Assembly: GCF_003217155.1 (NCBI RefSeq)
Contig: NZ_QJSU01000014.1
Span: forward strand, 1 to 36,069
From: Psychrobacter fozii
GTDB taxonomy: Bacteria > Pseudomonadota > Gammaproteobacteria > Pseudomonadales > Moraxellaceae
Direction of reading: 5' to 3'
Length of the DNA stretch: 36,069 nt
Both the position numbers and the translations under genes were made by a program. The notes under the pieces are model-generated. The model ran no database searches. It was not told where the DNA came from and saw only the letters and a program-made list of their open reading frames with translations. Positions 26,308-34,127 of this stretch are shown here, piece after piece (the stretch's first letter is position 1; each line of letters starts with the position of its first letter).

Positions 26308-27108
26308 ATGAACACTCAATTAATCAGTCCAATTCAGCCGTATTTTATATTAGATGCGCAAAACAGCTACCAAAAAAAAGAGATCAATCGTGATGGTATT
26401 ACCCACTTTTATTGCTTTACCTTAGACAAAGAAGGGGATGCAGTTAGTGTGGTGCCAGATGCTAGTATCGATATTATTTTTAAATTGCACAAAGACAAAC
26501 CTGAAGCATGGGCTTGCGGCAGTTGGCGAAAGCTTGGAAAAATGGTCTTTGAGCATGGCTGCTCATACTTTGGCATACGCTATCAAATTGGTATAGTGCC
26601 GAGTTTTTTGTCCATCAAGCCAGGAGACATCATTGATCAAAGCATTCCTTTACAGGATGTTTCTGTATTAGGCGCTTCTTTGGTCGATAGGTTATCTGAC
26701 TGTCAAAGCTTTGAACAACAAATCAGCGCCTTCCAACAAACTTGTAGTCAAAAAACAGATTTGTTAGAGTCCTCCAAGCTATACCACGTACTGATTAAGC
26801 TAATGTTAAAGCACCATGGTAATATTAGTATCACTGAGCTATGTCATCAAAGTGGCTATTCTGCCCGAACCATCGGTAACTCTTTTAATGATTATTATGG
26901 TTTTTCTCCGAAAGCCTGCAATCTGATTTTGAGATATCAGCACGTATTAGATAGGTTGATGCAAAATGACTGCAAGCGCCTAACCGATCTTGCAATCGAC
27001 ACTGGTTACTCAGATCAAGCACATTTCTTTCGACAATTTAAACAATACAATGGACAAGGTCCAAGAGAGTTCCAGCATATGCTGAATAAGTATATTCACA
27101 GAGCTTAA
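26308..27108 (+). CDS. AraC-family transcriptional regulator
   Basis: A 266-residue protein. Residues 1-155 form an N-terminal sensor with a beta-rich start (VVPDASIDIIFKL, WACGSWRKLG, FGIRYQIG) like the DUF6597/AraC-type domains. Residues about 170-260 carry the two AraC helix-turn-helix units (ISITELCHQSGYSARTIG, then LTDLAIDTGYSDQAHFFRQF) and the GPREF end. AGGGAGG precedes the ATG. It lies between the permease and the dehydrogenase/Rid/oxidase genes and likely activates one or both in response to the substrate. Confidence 0.88.
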   Translation: MNTQLISPIQPYFILDAQNSYQKKEINRDGITHFYCFTLDKEGDAVSVVPDASIDIIFKLHKDKPEAWACGSWRKLGKMVFEHGCSYFGIRYQIGIVPSFLSIKPGDIIDQSIPLQDVSVLGASLVDRLSDCQSFEQQISAFQQTCSQKTDLLESSKLYHVLIKLMLKHHGNISITELCHQSGYSARTIGNSFNDYYGFSPKACNLILRYQHVLDRLMQNDCKRLTDLAIDTGYSDQAHFFRQFKQYNGQGPREFQHMLNKYIHRA

Positions 27109-27474
27109 TTCTAGGGCTGCGCTCTATAAATCCGTTATCGTTATAAAATAGAAATTTTATGGCGTCTGTATTTTAATTATCTGCTATTTTTAAGCGTCCT
27201 ATTTTCATTGAACGGCATCAAGCTATTGATGACCGCATATTTCTGCATTATCTCTCCTAAAGTAATCTATCTCCTTAGCTGTGATCGCTTCTTTGATATC
27301 GCTTGATTCGTTTCAATTCATCAATTCCAACACCTCATAATTTTATTATTAACTTGCTTATAAAAAGTCAGGTTTTAGGTTTTCTATTGCCGATTTATTC
27401 TATTTATAGGATTTGTAGTGTGTGACTATTAAGTGACAGCAAGCAACGTAAACCAATAAGGAAGTGAGAATAAA
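27109..27474. other. 366-bp AT-rich intergenic region
   Basis: This lies between the AraC gene and the mu-crystallin-family gene. It should hold the promoter of the downstream operon and perhaps AraC sites. A TTGAT ... ATCAA pair near 27304-27325 is too weak to call. No gene is seen. Confidence 0.4.
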
Positions 27475-28623
27475 ATGACAACGGAATATGCCAATACGAA
27501 GATTGATTTTATTTATTTATCAGAGCCAGACATGATTGCGGCTGGCGTGACTGACATGGCGCAATGCGTAGATACCATGGACGATATGTTCAAACTGCTA
27601 TACAGCGGTGACTATCGTATGGCTGGACCTAATAATGATTCTCATGGCGCCATGATGATGTTCCCTGACGAATCTCCATTTCCTAATATGCCAAAAAACA
27701 CGGCTGATCGACGGTTTATGGCGATGCCTGCTTATTTAGGCGGTAGCTTTCAAACGACGGGTGTCAAATGGTACGGCTCAAACACAGAAAATAGAGGTAA
27801 AGGTCTGCCACGCTCTATTCTCACCTTTATGCTAAATGATACGGACACTGGCGCACCTTTAGCTTTGATGTCAGCAAACTTATTATCAGCGCATCGTACA
27901 GGGGCTATCTCTGGTGTAGGCGCGAGATACTTAGCTAAGAAAGACAGCAAAGTGGTCGGAATCTTAGGACCTGGAGTCATGGCTAGAACGGCACTAAGTG
28001 CGTTGGTTGTGACGTGTCCTCAAATTGACACCTTAAAAATTAAGGGCCGAGGCCAAAAAAGTTTAAACAAGTTTATAGACTGGGTGACTGCAGCGCATCC
28101 ACAGATCGACGTGCAAATCGTCGATGAATTAGAGGACTTAGTTCGTGGCTCGGATATCGTGACTTATTGTGCTTCAAGTGTCGTTGGTGATGCAGCAACT
28201 TATCCCATTATTAAAAAAGAATGGTTAAAACCTGGCGCATTCATGGCGATGCCAGCGGCTTGTAATATTGATGATGCGCTTGCTACCTCTGATGTCAGAA
28301 AAGTTTTAGATTGTACTGGATTATATGAAGCTTGGTTTGAGGAGTCAGACCATAAGCCTGCTCATAATTATGTGCCAATCATTGGCGTAAAGTTCATGGA
28401 TATGGTTGATGAAGGTGCTCTAAAAAAAGAAGACATCGAAGACTTAGCCAAAATTATCAGTGGTGATGCACCTGCACGCCAAAATGACGATGAGATTATT
28501 ATCTTGTCTGTTGGTGGCTTGCCTATCGAAGATGTGGCGTGGGCGACCGTCGTATATCGCAACGCGATTGAAAAAGGTATTGGTGTGAAGCTTAACTTAT
28601 GGGACACCCCGGTCCTATGTTAA
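27475..28623 (+). CDS. Ornithine cyclodeaminase / mu-crystallin family dehydrogenase
   Basis: A 382-residue protein, longer than ornithine cyclodeaminase (about 350). The Rossmann core has GILGPGVMARTALSAL, and conserved family blocks are GVKWYGSN, RSILTFMLNDTDTGAPLALM and SAHRTGAISGVGARYLA. The extra N-terminal loop (ESPFPNMPKN) and the C-terminal SVGGLPIEDVAWATVVY mark a subfamily I remember as being annotated tyramine oxidase subunit B, a name with weak support. Family members reduce cyclic or linear imines (pyrroline-2-carboxylate, iminosuccinate) with NAD(P)H or act as amino acid dehydrogenases. With a Rid protein and a FAD amine oxidoreductase next door, handling of an imine intermediate is likely. 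Confidence 0.85.
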   Translation: MTTEYANTKIDFIYLSEPDMIAAGVTDMAQCVDTMDDMFKLLYSGDYRMAGPNNDSHGAMMMFPDESPFPNMPKNTADRRFMAMPAYLGGSFQTTGVKWYGSNTENRGKGLPRSILTFMLNDTDTGAPLALMSANLLSAHRTGAISGVGARYLAKKDSKVVGILGPGVMARTALSALVVTCPQIDTLKIKGRGQKSLNKFIDWVTAAHPQIDVQIVDELEDLVRGSDIVTYCASSVVGDAATYPIIKKEWLKPGAFMAMPAACNIDDALATSDVRKVLDCTGLYEAWFEESDHKPAHNYVPIIGVKFMDMVDEGALKKEDIEDLAKIISGDAPARQNDDEIIILSVGGLPIEDVAWATVVYRNAIEKGIGVKLNLWDTPVLC

Positions 28624-28653
28624 GTAGTGCTATCTAGCTAAGCTTATTTATTT

Positions 28654-28681
28654 CAGGCTATTAACTTATTTACGTAGCCTG
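28654..28681. repeat. Hairpin in the gap before the second Rid gene
   Basis: CAGGCTA (28654-28660) and TAGCCTG (28675-28681) are exact inverted complements around a 14-nt loop. No T tract follows, so it is not a standard terminator; a processing or attenuation role is possible. Confidence 0.5.
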
Positions 28682-28687
28682 ACAGCG

Positions 28688-28710
28688 TTATAACTTTTGA
28701 TAAGTTATAA
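28688..28710. promoter_or_regulatory. Perfect 23-bp palindrome upstream of the second Rid gene
   Basis: TTATAACTT (28688-28696) and AAGTTATAA (28702-28710) are exact complements with a 5-bp spacer, 30 bp before the Rid start. The form suits an operator for a dimeric regulator; a weak terminator is the alternative, since ATTGTGTTTT follows. Confidence 0.5.
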
Positions 28711-28740
28711 ATTGTGTTTTAACTACATTCAACTGAGAGA

Positions 28741-29172
28741 ATGACAATGACGAAAATTACTAAATTAAAGACAGGTTCAGCGCTAGAAGAGCACAGCAGT
28801 TATTCACGCCTAGTATGTGTGGATAATTGGATTTTTGTTTCTAACACAGCGGGCCGTTGTCCTGAGACCAAAGAAATTCCAGACGATTTGAAGGAACAAA
28901 CTCTGCAAGTATTTGCCAATATTGAACGGGCGCTAAAAGCAGTGGATGCGTCATTGGCAGATGTGGTGATGTCTCGTGTTTTCATTCAAGATCCAAAAAA
29001 TACAATGGATATTATGGAAATAGTCGGGGAGAAATTTAGAGGTGTTGATCCTGCTACTACCGTTAGCTGCCCACCGCTGGGTTCTGATATCTACAAAGTA
29101 GAGATAGAAGTGACTGCGTTCAAAGGCGCCTCAAGTGCAGAAACAGTTACCATCAATATTGGCCAATCATAA
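28741..29172 (+). CDS. Rid-family (YjgF/YER057c/UK114) protein, second copy
   Basis: A 143-residue protein with Rid blocks: WIFVSNTAGRCPET, LQVFANIERALKAVDASLAD, VVMSRVFIQDPKN and YKVEIEVTAFKG. It is quite different from the first copy at 21146-21559. In the block holding RidA Arg105, this protein reads DPATTVSCPP, so the arginine seems replaced by threonine, as in Rid subgroups without imine deaminase activity. The first ATG is followed two codons later by another (28747), which has GAGAG at better spacing. It lies between an imine reductase-like gene and a FAD amine oxidoreductase gene and very likely acts with them. Confidence 0.85.
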   Translation: MTMTKITKLKTGSALEEHSSYSRLVCVDNWIFVSNTAGRCPETKEIPDDLKEQTLQVFANIERALKAVDASLADVVMSRVFIQDPKNTMDIMEIVGEKFRGVDPATTVSCPPLGSDIYKVEIEVTAFKGASSAETVTINIGQS

Positions 29173-29193
29173 GCCATAAGGAGTACGGTTCTA

Positions 29194-30492
29194 ATGGCAC
29201 CTATCATAAAACCGATTATCAATCCTGCGACCAATTTACCGCATGCTACTACTGTGGTCATCATTGGTGGCGGCATTGTTGGATTGACCGCCGCCTTAAC
29301 ACTTGCTGAACGCAATGTACCTGTCGTGGTACTAGAAAAAGGAAGAATCGCAGGTGAGCAGTCCTCTCGTAATTTGGGATGGATTCGAAAAACCAATCGT
29401 CTTTCTGATGATGTGCCTTTGGCGCTAGCCTCTGACAAGTTGTGGGCAGAGATGTCCAAAAGAGTAGGCGCTGATGTGGGATATAGTCAGTCTGGTATCT
29501 TGTTTATTGGCAGAACACCTGCCGAAATAGCAGGGTATGAGAGTTGGCATAACTCTACACAGTCATTAAATCTTGATTCGCGTATGGTCACGGCCAAGCA
29601 GATTGACCAGCTCGTGCCAAACGGTCGCGGCAAATGGGCGGGCGGGATTTATACGGCATCTGATGGGCGCGCAGAGCCGACATTGGCATCGAGTGCTATT
29701 GCCAATGCCGCCATTGCCAAAGGCGCTGTCATCATCGAAAACTGTGCGGTCAGAACGCTGGCCACCAAAGGCGGGCGTGTGTCTGGCGTCATTACTGAAC
29801 AAGGTGAGATTCTTTGCCAAGAAGTGTTGTTGGCGGGCGGGATTTGGTCGCGTAGATTCTTAGGCAATTTGGGCGTCAATTTGCCGACATTACCAACGAT
29901 ATGCTCGGTGTTGAAAACCAAGCCAATGGATATTAAATTTGCCCCCTCTGTAGGCGCCCCAGATTTTTCATTCAGAAAGCATAGAGATGGTGGTTATATT
30001 ATTTCGCAAAGAGGTAAGTTAGATGCGCCATTAACCATAGACCATTTGTTGCTAGGGTTAAAGTTTTTACCTGCGTTAAAGGGGCAGCATAAATTCTTAA
30101 AAATTGGCTTAGGTAAATACTTTTGGGATGATTTACGTCTAGCACGAAAATGGAAAGAGGACAGTGTATCGCCCTTTGAAAAAGTTCGAGCCATGAATCC
30201 ACTGTCAAATGAAGTACTGACGGGCAATGCCTTAGACAATCTACGTGCATCTTGGTCGGGTTTTGAGCATGCAGAGATTGAAACACAATGGGCTGGTGTG
30301 ATTGATATAACGCCAGATTCTAACCCTGTGATAGATCGTATTGATAAAATCCCCGGTTTGACTATTGCGACTGGGTTTTCAGGGCATGGATTTGGTACGT
30401 CGCCTGCTGCAGGTCAACTTGCTGCCGATATGGTCATGCAAAGTGACACACCTTTAATTGACCCAACACCTTACCGATTTTCACGTTTTTAA
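29194..30492 (+). CDS. FAD-dependent amine/D-amino acid oxidoreductase (DadA-like)
   Basis: A 432-residue DAO-family flavoprotein. The FAD motif GGGIVGLTAALTLAE starts near residue 27, followed by the VVLEKGRIAGEQSSRN loop, and GLTIATGFSGHGFGTSPAAG closes the FAD site near the C-terminus. Members oxidise the C-N bond of amino acids or N-alkyl amino acids (D-amino acids, sarcosine, glycine) to an imine, passing electrons to oxygen or the respiratory chain. No signal peptide is present. AAGGAG lies 10 bases before the ATG, 21 bp after the Rid gene, so the two are translated from one message. D-aspartate or an N-substituted aspartate would suit the aspartase downstream, but that is a guess. Confidence 0.85.
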   Translation: MAPIIKPIINPATNLPHATTVVIIGGGIVGLTAALTLAERNVPVVVLEKGRIAGEQSSRNLGWIRKTNRLSDDVPLALASDKLWAEMSKRVGADVGYSQSGILFIGRTPAEIAGYESWHNSTQSLNLDSRMVTAKQIDQLVPNGRGKWAGGIYTASDGRAEPTLASSAIANAAIAKGAVIIENCAVRTLATKGGRVSGVITEQGEILCQEVLLAGGIWSRRFLGNLGVNLPTLPTICSVLKTKPMDIKFAPSVGAPDFSFRKHRDGGYIISQRGKLDAPLTIDHLLLGLKFLPALKGQHKFLKIGLGKYFWDDLRLARKWKEDSVSPFEKVRAMNPLSNEVLTGNALDNLRASWSGFEHAEIETQWAGVIDITPDSNPVIDRIDKIPGLTIATGFSGHGFGTSPAAGQLAADMVMQSDTPLIDPTPYRFSRF

Positions 30493-30502
30493 AGTATTTT
30501 TA

Positions 30503-30530
30503 CTTATGTCACACATGGATGAGACATAAG
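30503..30530. repeat. Inverted repeat after the FAD oxidoreductase gene
   Basis: CTTATGTC (30503-30510) and GACATAAG (30523-30530) are exact complements with a 12-nt loop. There is no T tract after it. It may be a weak terminator or an operator for the aspA promoter region. Confidence 0.4.
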
Positions 30531-30705
30531 CAACATAGATTGATTTACCGCAGGGCTCGTTATGCTGATAGCAGTATAAAAAGCAATATCATCTCTGCAG
30601 CAACGATTTCTTTAACCAAGTAACGCTATCAATTGCCATTCCAACCGAATGACAACATAAGCACATTATCATTAATCAGGGTTCTATAAAAAGGAGTTTT
30701 ACCCG

Positions 30706-32118
30706 ATGAATACTGCTACTCGCCAAGAGCATGATCTAATTGGCTATCGTGACGTGCCAGCCGATGCCTACTATGGTATCCAAACTTTACGTGCCTTCGA
30801 AAACTTCACCGTTAGTGGTGTACGCTTGCATCAGTTTTCTACGTTTGTTAGAGCGCTGGCTACCGTAAAAAAAGCCGCGGCAATCGCTAATAATAAAGTT
30901 GATGTGCTCGATGAACGTATCAAAGACGCTATCGTCGCTGCCTGTGATGATGTGATCGATAACAAATATCATGACCAGTTTATCGTCGATATGTTTCAAG
31001 GTGGCGCAGGTACTTCAACCAATATGAATGCCAATGAAGTCATCGCCAATAGAGCGTTGGAAATCTTAGGCTATCAGAAAGGCGACTATCAGCACGTCCA
31101 TCCAAATAATAATGTCAATCTTTCACAATCGACTAACGATGTCTATCCTACAGCGATGAAAGTCGCTTTAGATGATTACTGTACGCGCTTGCTACAAAAG
31201 ATGAAGGTACTACACGACAGCTTCATAAATAAAAGTATTGAGCTTGCTGATGAATTAAAAATGGGTCGGACACATCTACAAGATGCAGTACCTATGACCG
31301 CCGGTCAAGAATTCAATGCTTTTGCAACAATGATCAAAAAAGAGATGGCTCGTATAGAATCTAGTCGTGTGTTATTTCACGAAATTAATATGGGTGGTAC
31401 AGCGATTGGTACGGGATTAAACGCACCTGTTGGCTATTCAGAGCTGTGTGCACAAACATTAGAAGAGCTTACAGGCAGACCTTATTACATCGCCGAAGAT
31501 TTGATTGAAGCCACGCAAGACACGAGTCCTTATGTGGCGTTGTCCGGCAACTTACGCTTACTCGCTGCACGCTTATCGAAAATTGCCAATGATTTGCGCT
31601 TACAGACGTCTGGCCCGCGGGCAGGTCTGGCTCAATACCGTCTGCCAGAAATGCAGCCTGGTAGCTCGATTATGCCGGGTAAGGTAAATCCAGTAATCCC
31701 AGAAGTTGTGAATCAAGCTTGCTTTCATGTGATGGGGGTAGACAATGCTATCGCTATGGCCTCTGAAAGTGGTCAGTTACAGCTGAACGTATTCGAACCC
31801 GTCATGGCATTCAATTTATTTACGGGCATGAGCATGTTGTCAAATGTCTGTGAGGTTTTTGCGACTCGTTGTATTGATGGTCTTATGATGAATAATGAGG
31901 CTTGCCGTGTTGAGGTTTTTAATAATATAGGCTTGGTCACCGCACTGAATCCACATTTAGGTTATGAGTCTTCGTCTTATGTGGCTAAAAAAGCGCAAGA
32001 AACGGGCGGCAGTGTTTACGACATTGTTTTAGGTGAAAAGCTAATGAATAAAGAGACTTTGGACTTTGTTTTATCTCCTGCCAATATGGTTTACCCAAAA
32101 GTGAAGCTGATGCCTTAG
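30706..32118 (+). CDS. aspA: Aspartate ammonia-lyase (aspartase)
   Basis: A 470-residue member of the aspartase/fumarase superfamily; E. coli AspA has 478. The signature loop GSSIMPGKVNP lies at residues 319-329 with the catalytic serine at 320-321. Other conserved blocks are AGTSTNMNANEVIANRA, NNVNLSQSTNDVYPTA and KMGRTHLQDAVPMTAGQE. The start is DLIGYRDVPADAYYGIQTLRA. These favour aspartase over fumarase C. Reaction: L-aspartate to fumarate + NH3, in the cytosol. AAGGAG precedes the ATG. It lies 213 bp after the FAD oxidoreductase gene with its own upstream region, and probably drains aspartate formed by the upstream enzymes into the citric acid cycle. Confidence 0.92.
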   Translation: MNTATRQEHDLIGYRDVPADAYYGIQTLRAFENFTVSGVRLHQFSTFVRALATVKKAAAIANNKVDVLDERIKDAIVAACDDVIDNKYHDQFIVDMFQGGAGTSTNMNANEVIANRALEILGYQKGDYQHVHPNNNVNLSQSTNDVYPTAMKVALDDYCTRLLQKMKVLHDSFINKSIELADELKMGRTHLQDAVPMTAGQEFNAFATMIKKEMARIESSRVLFHEINMGGTAIGTGLNAPVGYSELCAQTLEELTGRPYYIAEDLIEATQDTSPYVALSGNLRLLAARLSKIANDLRLQTSGPRAGLAQYRLPEMQPGSSIMPGKVNPVIPEVVNQACFHVMGVDNAIAMASESGQLQLNVFEPVMAFNLFTGMSMLSNVCEVFATRCIDGLMMNNEACRVEVFNNIGLVTALNPHLGYESSSYVAKKAQETGGSVYDIVLGEKLMNKETLDFVLSPANMVYPKVKLMP

Positions 32119-32149
32119 TATCAGTATCAGTTTTGCTTTGAGTTAACAG

Positions 32150-32183
32150 AAAGGTCGTATTCGCATTTGCTAATACGGCTTTT
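32150..32183 (+). terminator. Terminator after aspA
   Basis: A 12-bp stem (32150-32161 with 32172-32183, two G-U pairs) with a 10-nt loop; the right arm ends in TTTT. It is 31 bp after the stop codon. Confidence 0.6.
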
Positions 32184-32365
32184 CGTTGTCTGATGATCAA
32201 GTTGTTAGAGTAAGTCAAAAGTTATTAAATCTTTTACCCTCAAAGTGATTTAAATGAACGTTAGACACCAAAGAGAATCTATCAGCCTAGTTTAATTTTT
32301 TAGAGCTGAGGTTGTTTTGTTCAATCAGTTATCAACATCAATTACAAACATTAAGGATTAGACTT

Positions 32366-33661
32366 ATGCGCCAGTTAAGTACCCAAGACACAGATTTTGA
32401 GCAGCAGCTAGCTACTTTGCTTGCCTTCGAAACTGTCAATGATGCCAACTTACTAAAGACAGTAGATGACATCATTGCTCAAGTTAGACTCGATGGTGAT
32501 AGCATCGTACTGGCACTAACTCAGAAGTTCGATCAACATCCAGCCACATCAATCCATGAGCTTGAGTTGTCTAAAGACTCTTTGGCTGAAGCGTTTGCTA
32601 CATTAGACGATGAAGCAAAGACTGCATTGACCACGGCGACAACAAGAGTAAAAGACTTTCATCAACGCCAAGTACAAGAAACGTGGCAGTATGAGGATGA
32701 GCTGGGCAATCGACTAGGGCAAAAGGTCACACCACTTGATCGAGTGGGTATTTACGTACCGGGTGGTCTAGCATCTTATCCCTCATCAGTCTTGATGAAT
32801 GCTATACCTGCTAAGGTGGCTGGTGTCAAAGAAGTCATTATGGTGGTACCAGCACCTAAGGGTGTACTCAATCAACTGGTTTTAGCAGCGGCTCATTTAG
32901 CAGAAGTCGATCGAGTATTTACGATAGGCGGAGCGCAAGCAGTGGCAGCATTGGCGTATGGTACAGAGACTATCCCGCAAGTAGATAAAATTACGGGTCC
33001 TGGGAATAAGTTTGTGGCCGCTGCAAAGCGTGCAGTATTCGGGCAAGTGGGTATCGATATGATTGCAGGGCCATCAGAAGTGCTCGTGTATGCGGAAGGT
33101 GAAGCAGATGACCGTGCTGATTGGTTAGCGATGGATTTATTGTCGCAAGCGGAGCATGACCGTGTGGCTCAAGCTATCTTTGTGACAACCTGCCCTAAGC
33201 AGCTTGCAGCAGTGGCAATCGAGATTGAGAAGGCGTTAAATAATCTGCCAAAAGCCGATATTGCCCGAGACTCTCTAAAACATCGTGGCGCATTAGTGTT
33301 AGTGAAAGACCGTAGTGAGGGCATGGCTGTTATCAATCGTGTGGCACCTGAGCATTTAGAGTTGTCTGTTAATGATCCAGATGCGCTACTTAATGACATT
33401 CGCCACGCTGGTGCTATCTTTATGGGTCGTCATACACCTGAGGCTATTGGTGACTACTGTGCAGGGCCTAACCATGTGTTGCCAACATCAGGAACGGCAA
33501 GATTTTCTTCACCGCTTGGTGTCTATGACTTCCAGAAGAAATCATCTATTATTTACTGTAGTGAAAGTGGTAGTAAGCCGTTAGCTAAAACTGCTGATAT
33601 ATTAGCTCAACGTGAGGATTTGGATGCGCATGCGCGTTCTGCACGCTATCGGTATCAGTAG
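32366..33661 (+). CDS. hisD: Histidinol dehydrogenase
   Basis: A 431-residue enzyme, the usual HisD length. Conserved blocks are [50 protein letters not shown] (zinc ligands Q and H), VAPEHLEL with the catalytic E329-H330, and [17 protein letters not shown]. It catalyses the last two steps of histidine synthesis, L-histidinol to L-histidine with 2 NAD+. The start at 32366 has AAGGA eight bases before it; a frame 18 codons longer has an untypical leader. It stands alone here, bounded by terminators, with no other his genes in the window. The sequence looks biosynthetic, not like sulfopropanediol or other catabolic relatives. Confidence 0.92.
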   Translation: MRQLSTQDTDFEQQLATLLAFETVNDANLLKTVDDIIAQVRLDGDSIVLALTQKFDQHPATSIHELELSKDSLAEAFATLDDEAKTALTTATTRVKDFHQRQVQETWQYEDELGNRLGQKVTPLDRVGIYVPGGLASYPSSVLMNAIPAKVAGVKEVIMVVPAPKGVLNQLVLAAAHLAEVDRVFTIGGAQAVAALAYGTETIPQVDKITGPGNKFVAAAKRAVFGQVGIDMIAGPSEVLVYAEGEADDRADWLAMDLLSQAEHDRVAQAIFVTTCPKQLAAVAIEIEKALNNLPKADIARDSLKHRGALVLVKDRSEGMAVINRVAPEHLELSVNDPDALLNDIRHAGAIFMGRHTPEAIGDYCAGPNHVLPTSGTARFSSPLGVYDFQKKSSIIYCSESGSKPLAKTADILAQREDLDAHARSARYRYQ

Positions 33662-33751
33662 AGCTTTTAAAAGGTTAAGAGTGCATGAGCAATATCTATC
33701 AATAGTTAGCAATAATTAGCAATAAGAGACAAAGTTTCAGTTCAAAGCATC

Positions 33752-33784
33752 AAGAAAGCCAGCAGCTCGCTGGCTTTCTTTTTT
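33752..33784 (+). terminator. Strong terminator after hisD
   Basis: A perfect 12-bp stem (33752-33763 with 33769-33780) with an AGCTC loop and a run of T to 33784. Confidence 0.92.
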
Positions 33785-33861
33785 ATATGGTTTAAATTAA
33801 GTCCGTCTTAGATAGTTAAGCTTATATAAGGCGCGACCTACATATAGAAACCATTACCATG

Positions 33862-33907
33862 TCATATGCTCTGTTTAGATAGAAACAAAACTTTCATATG
33901 CTTTGTT
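33862..33907. repeat. Pair of 14-bp direct repeats upstream of the malic enzyme gene
   Basis: TCATATGCTCTGTT (33862-33875) and TCATATGCTTTGTT (33894-33907) differ at one base and are 32 bp apart, about three DNA helical turns. That phasing suits two regulator molecules on one DNA face. They lie about 150-190 bp before the likely transcription start. The rest of 33785-34030 shows no gene. Confidence 0.55.
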
Positions 33908-34029
33908 ATTGTTGACTTGGCATTTGACTTCTTTCATGCAGATCCATAGAAAACGATATTGTTTCTCGGTAAATGTATCAGTGTTATCAAGCTTAGAGCC
34001 ACACTTATTCAAAATGATTTTGTTATCTA

Positions 34030-34060
34030 TTGTTAAATACCAGTCGATGCTATGTATAAT
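34030..34060 (+). promoter_or_regulatory. Likely sigma-70 promoter of the malic enzyme gene
   Basis: A perfect TATAAT (34055-34060) with TTGTTA at 34030-34035 (19-bp spacer) or TGTTAA one base later (18 bp). Transcription would start near 34067, about 60 bp before the ATG. Confidence 0.5.
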
Positions 34061-34074
34061 GCAGCACTAGCATA

Positions 34075-34101
34075 GCTTTCACTCAGTATGGCTTTCACTC
34101 A
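34075..34101 (+). repeat. Tandem GCTTTCACTCA repeats in the malic enzyme leader
   Basis: GCTTTCACTCA occurs at 34075-34085 and again at 34091-34101, with a 16-bp period. Both copies lie in the probable 5' untranslated region, between the TATAAT box and the start codon, so they may bind a repressor on DNA or a regulator on RNA. Confidence 0.55.
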
Positions 34102-34127
34102 TACGCCTTTAACAAGAAGATTACATT

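Noticed and set aside
32312..32365. 18-codon longer start for hisD
   Set aside because: The leader is unlike HisD proteins, and AAGGA lies at good distance only from the ATG at 32366.
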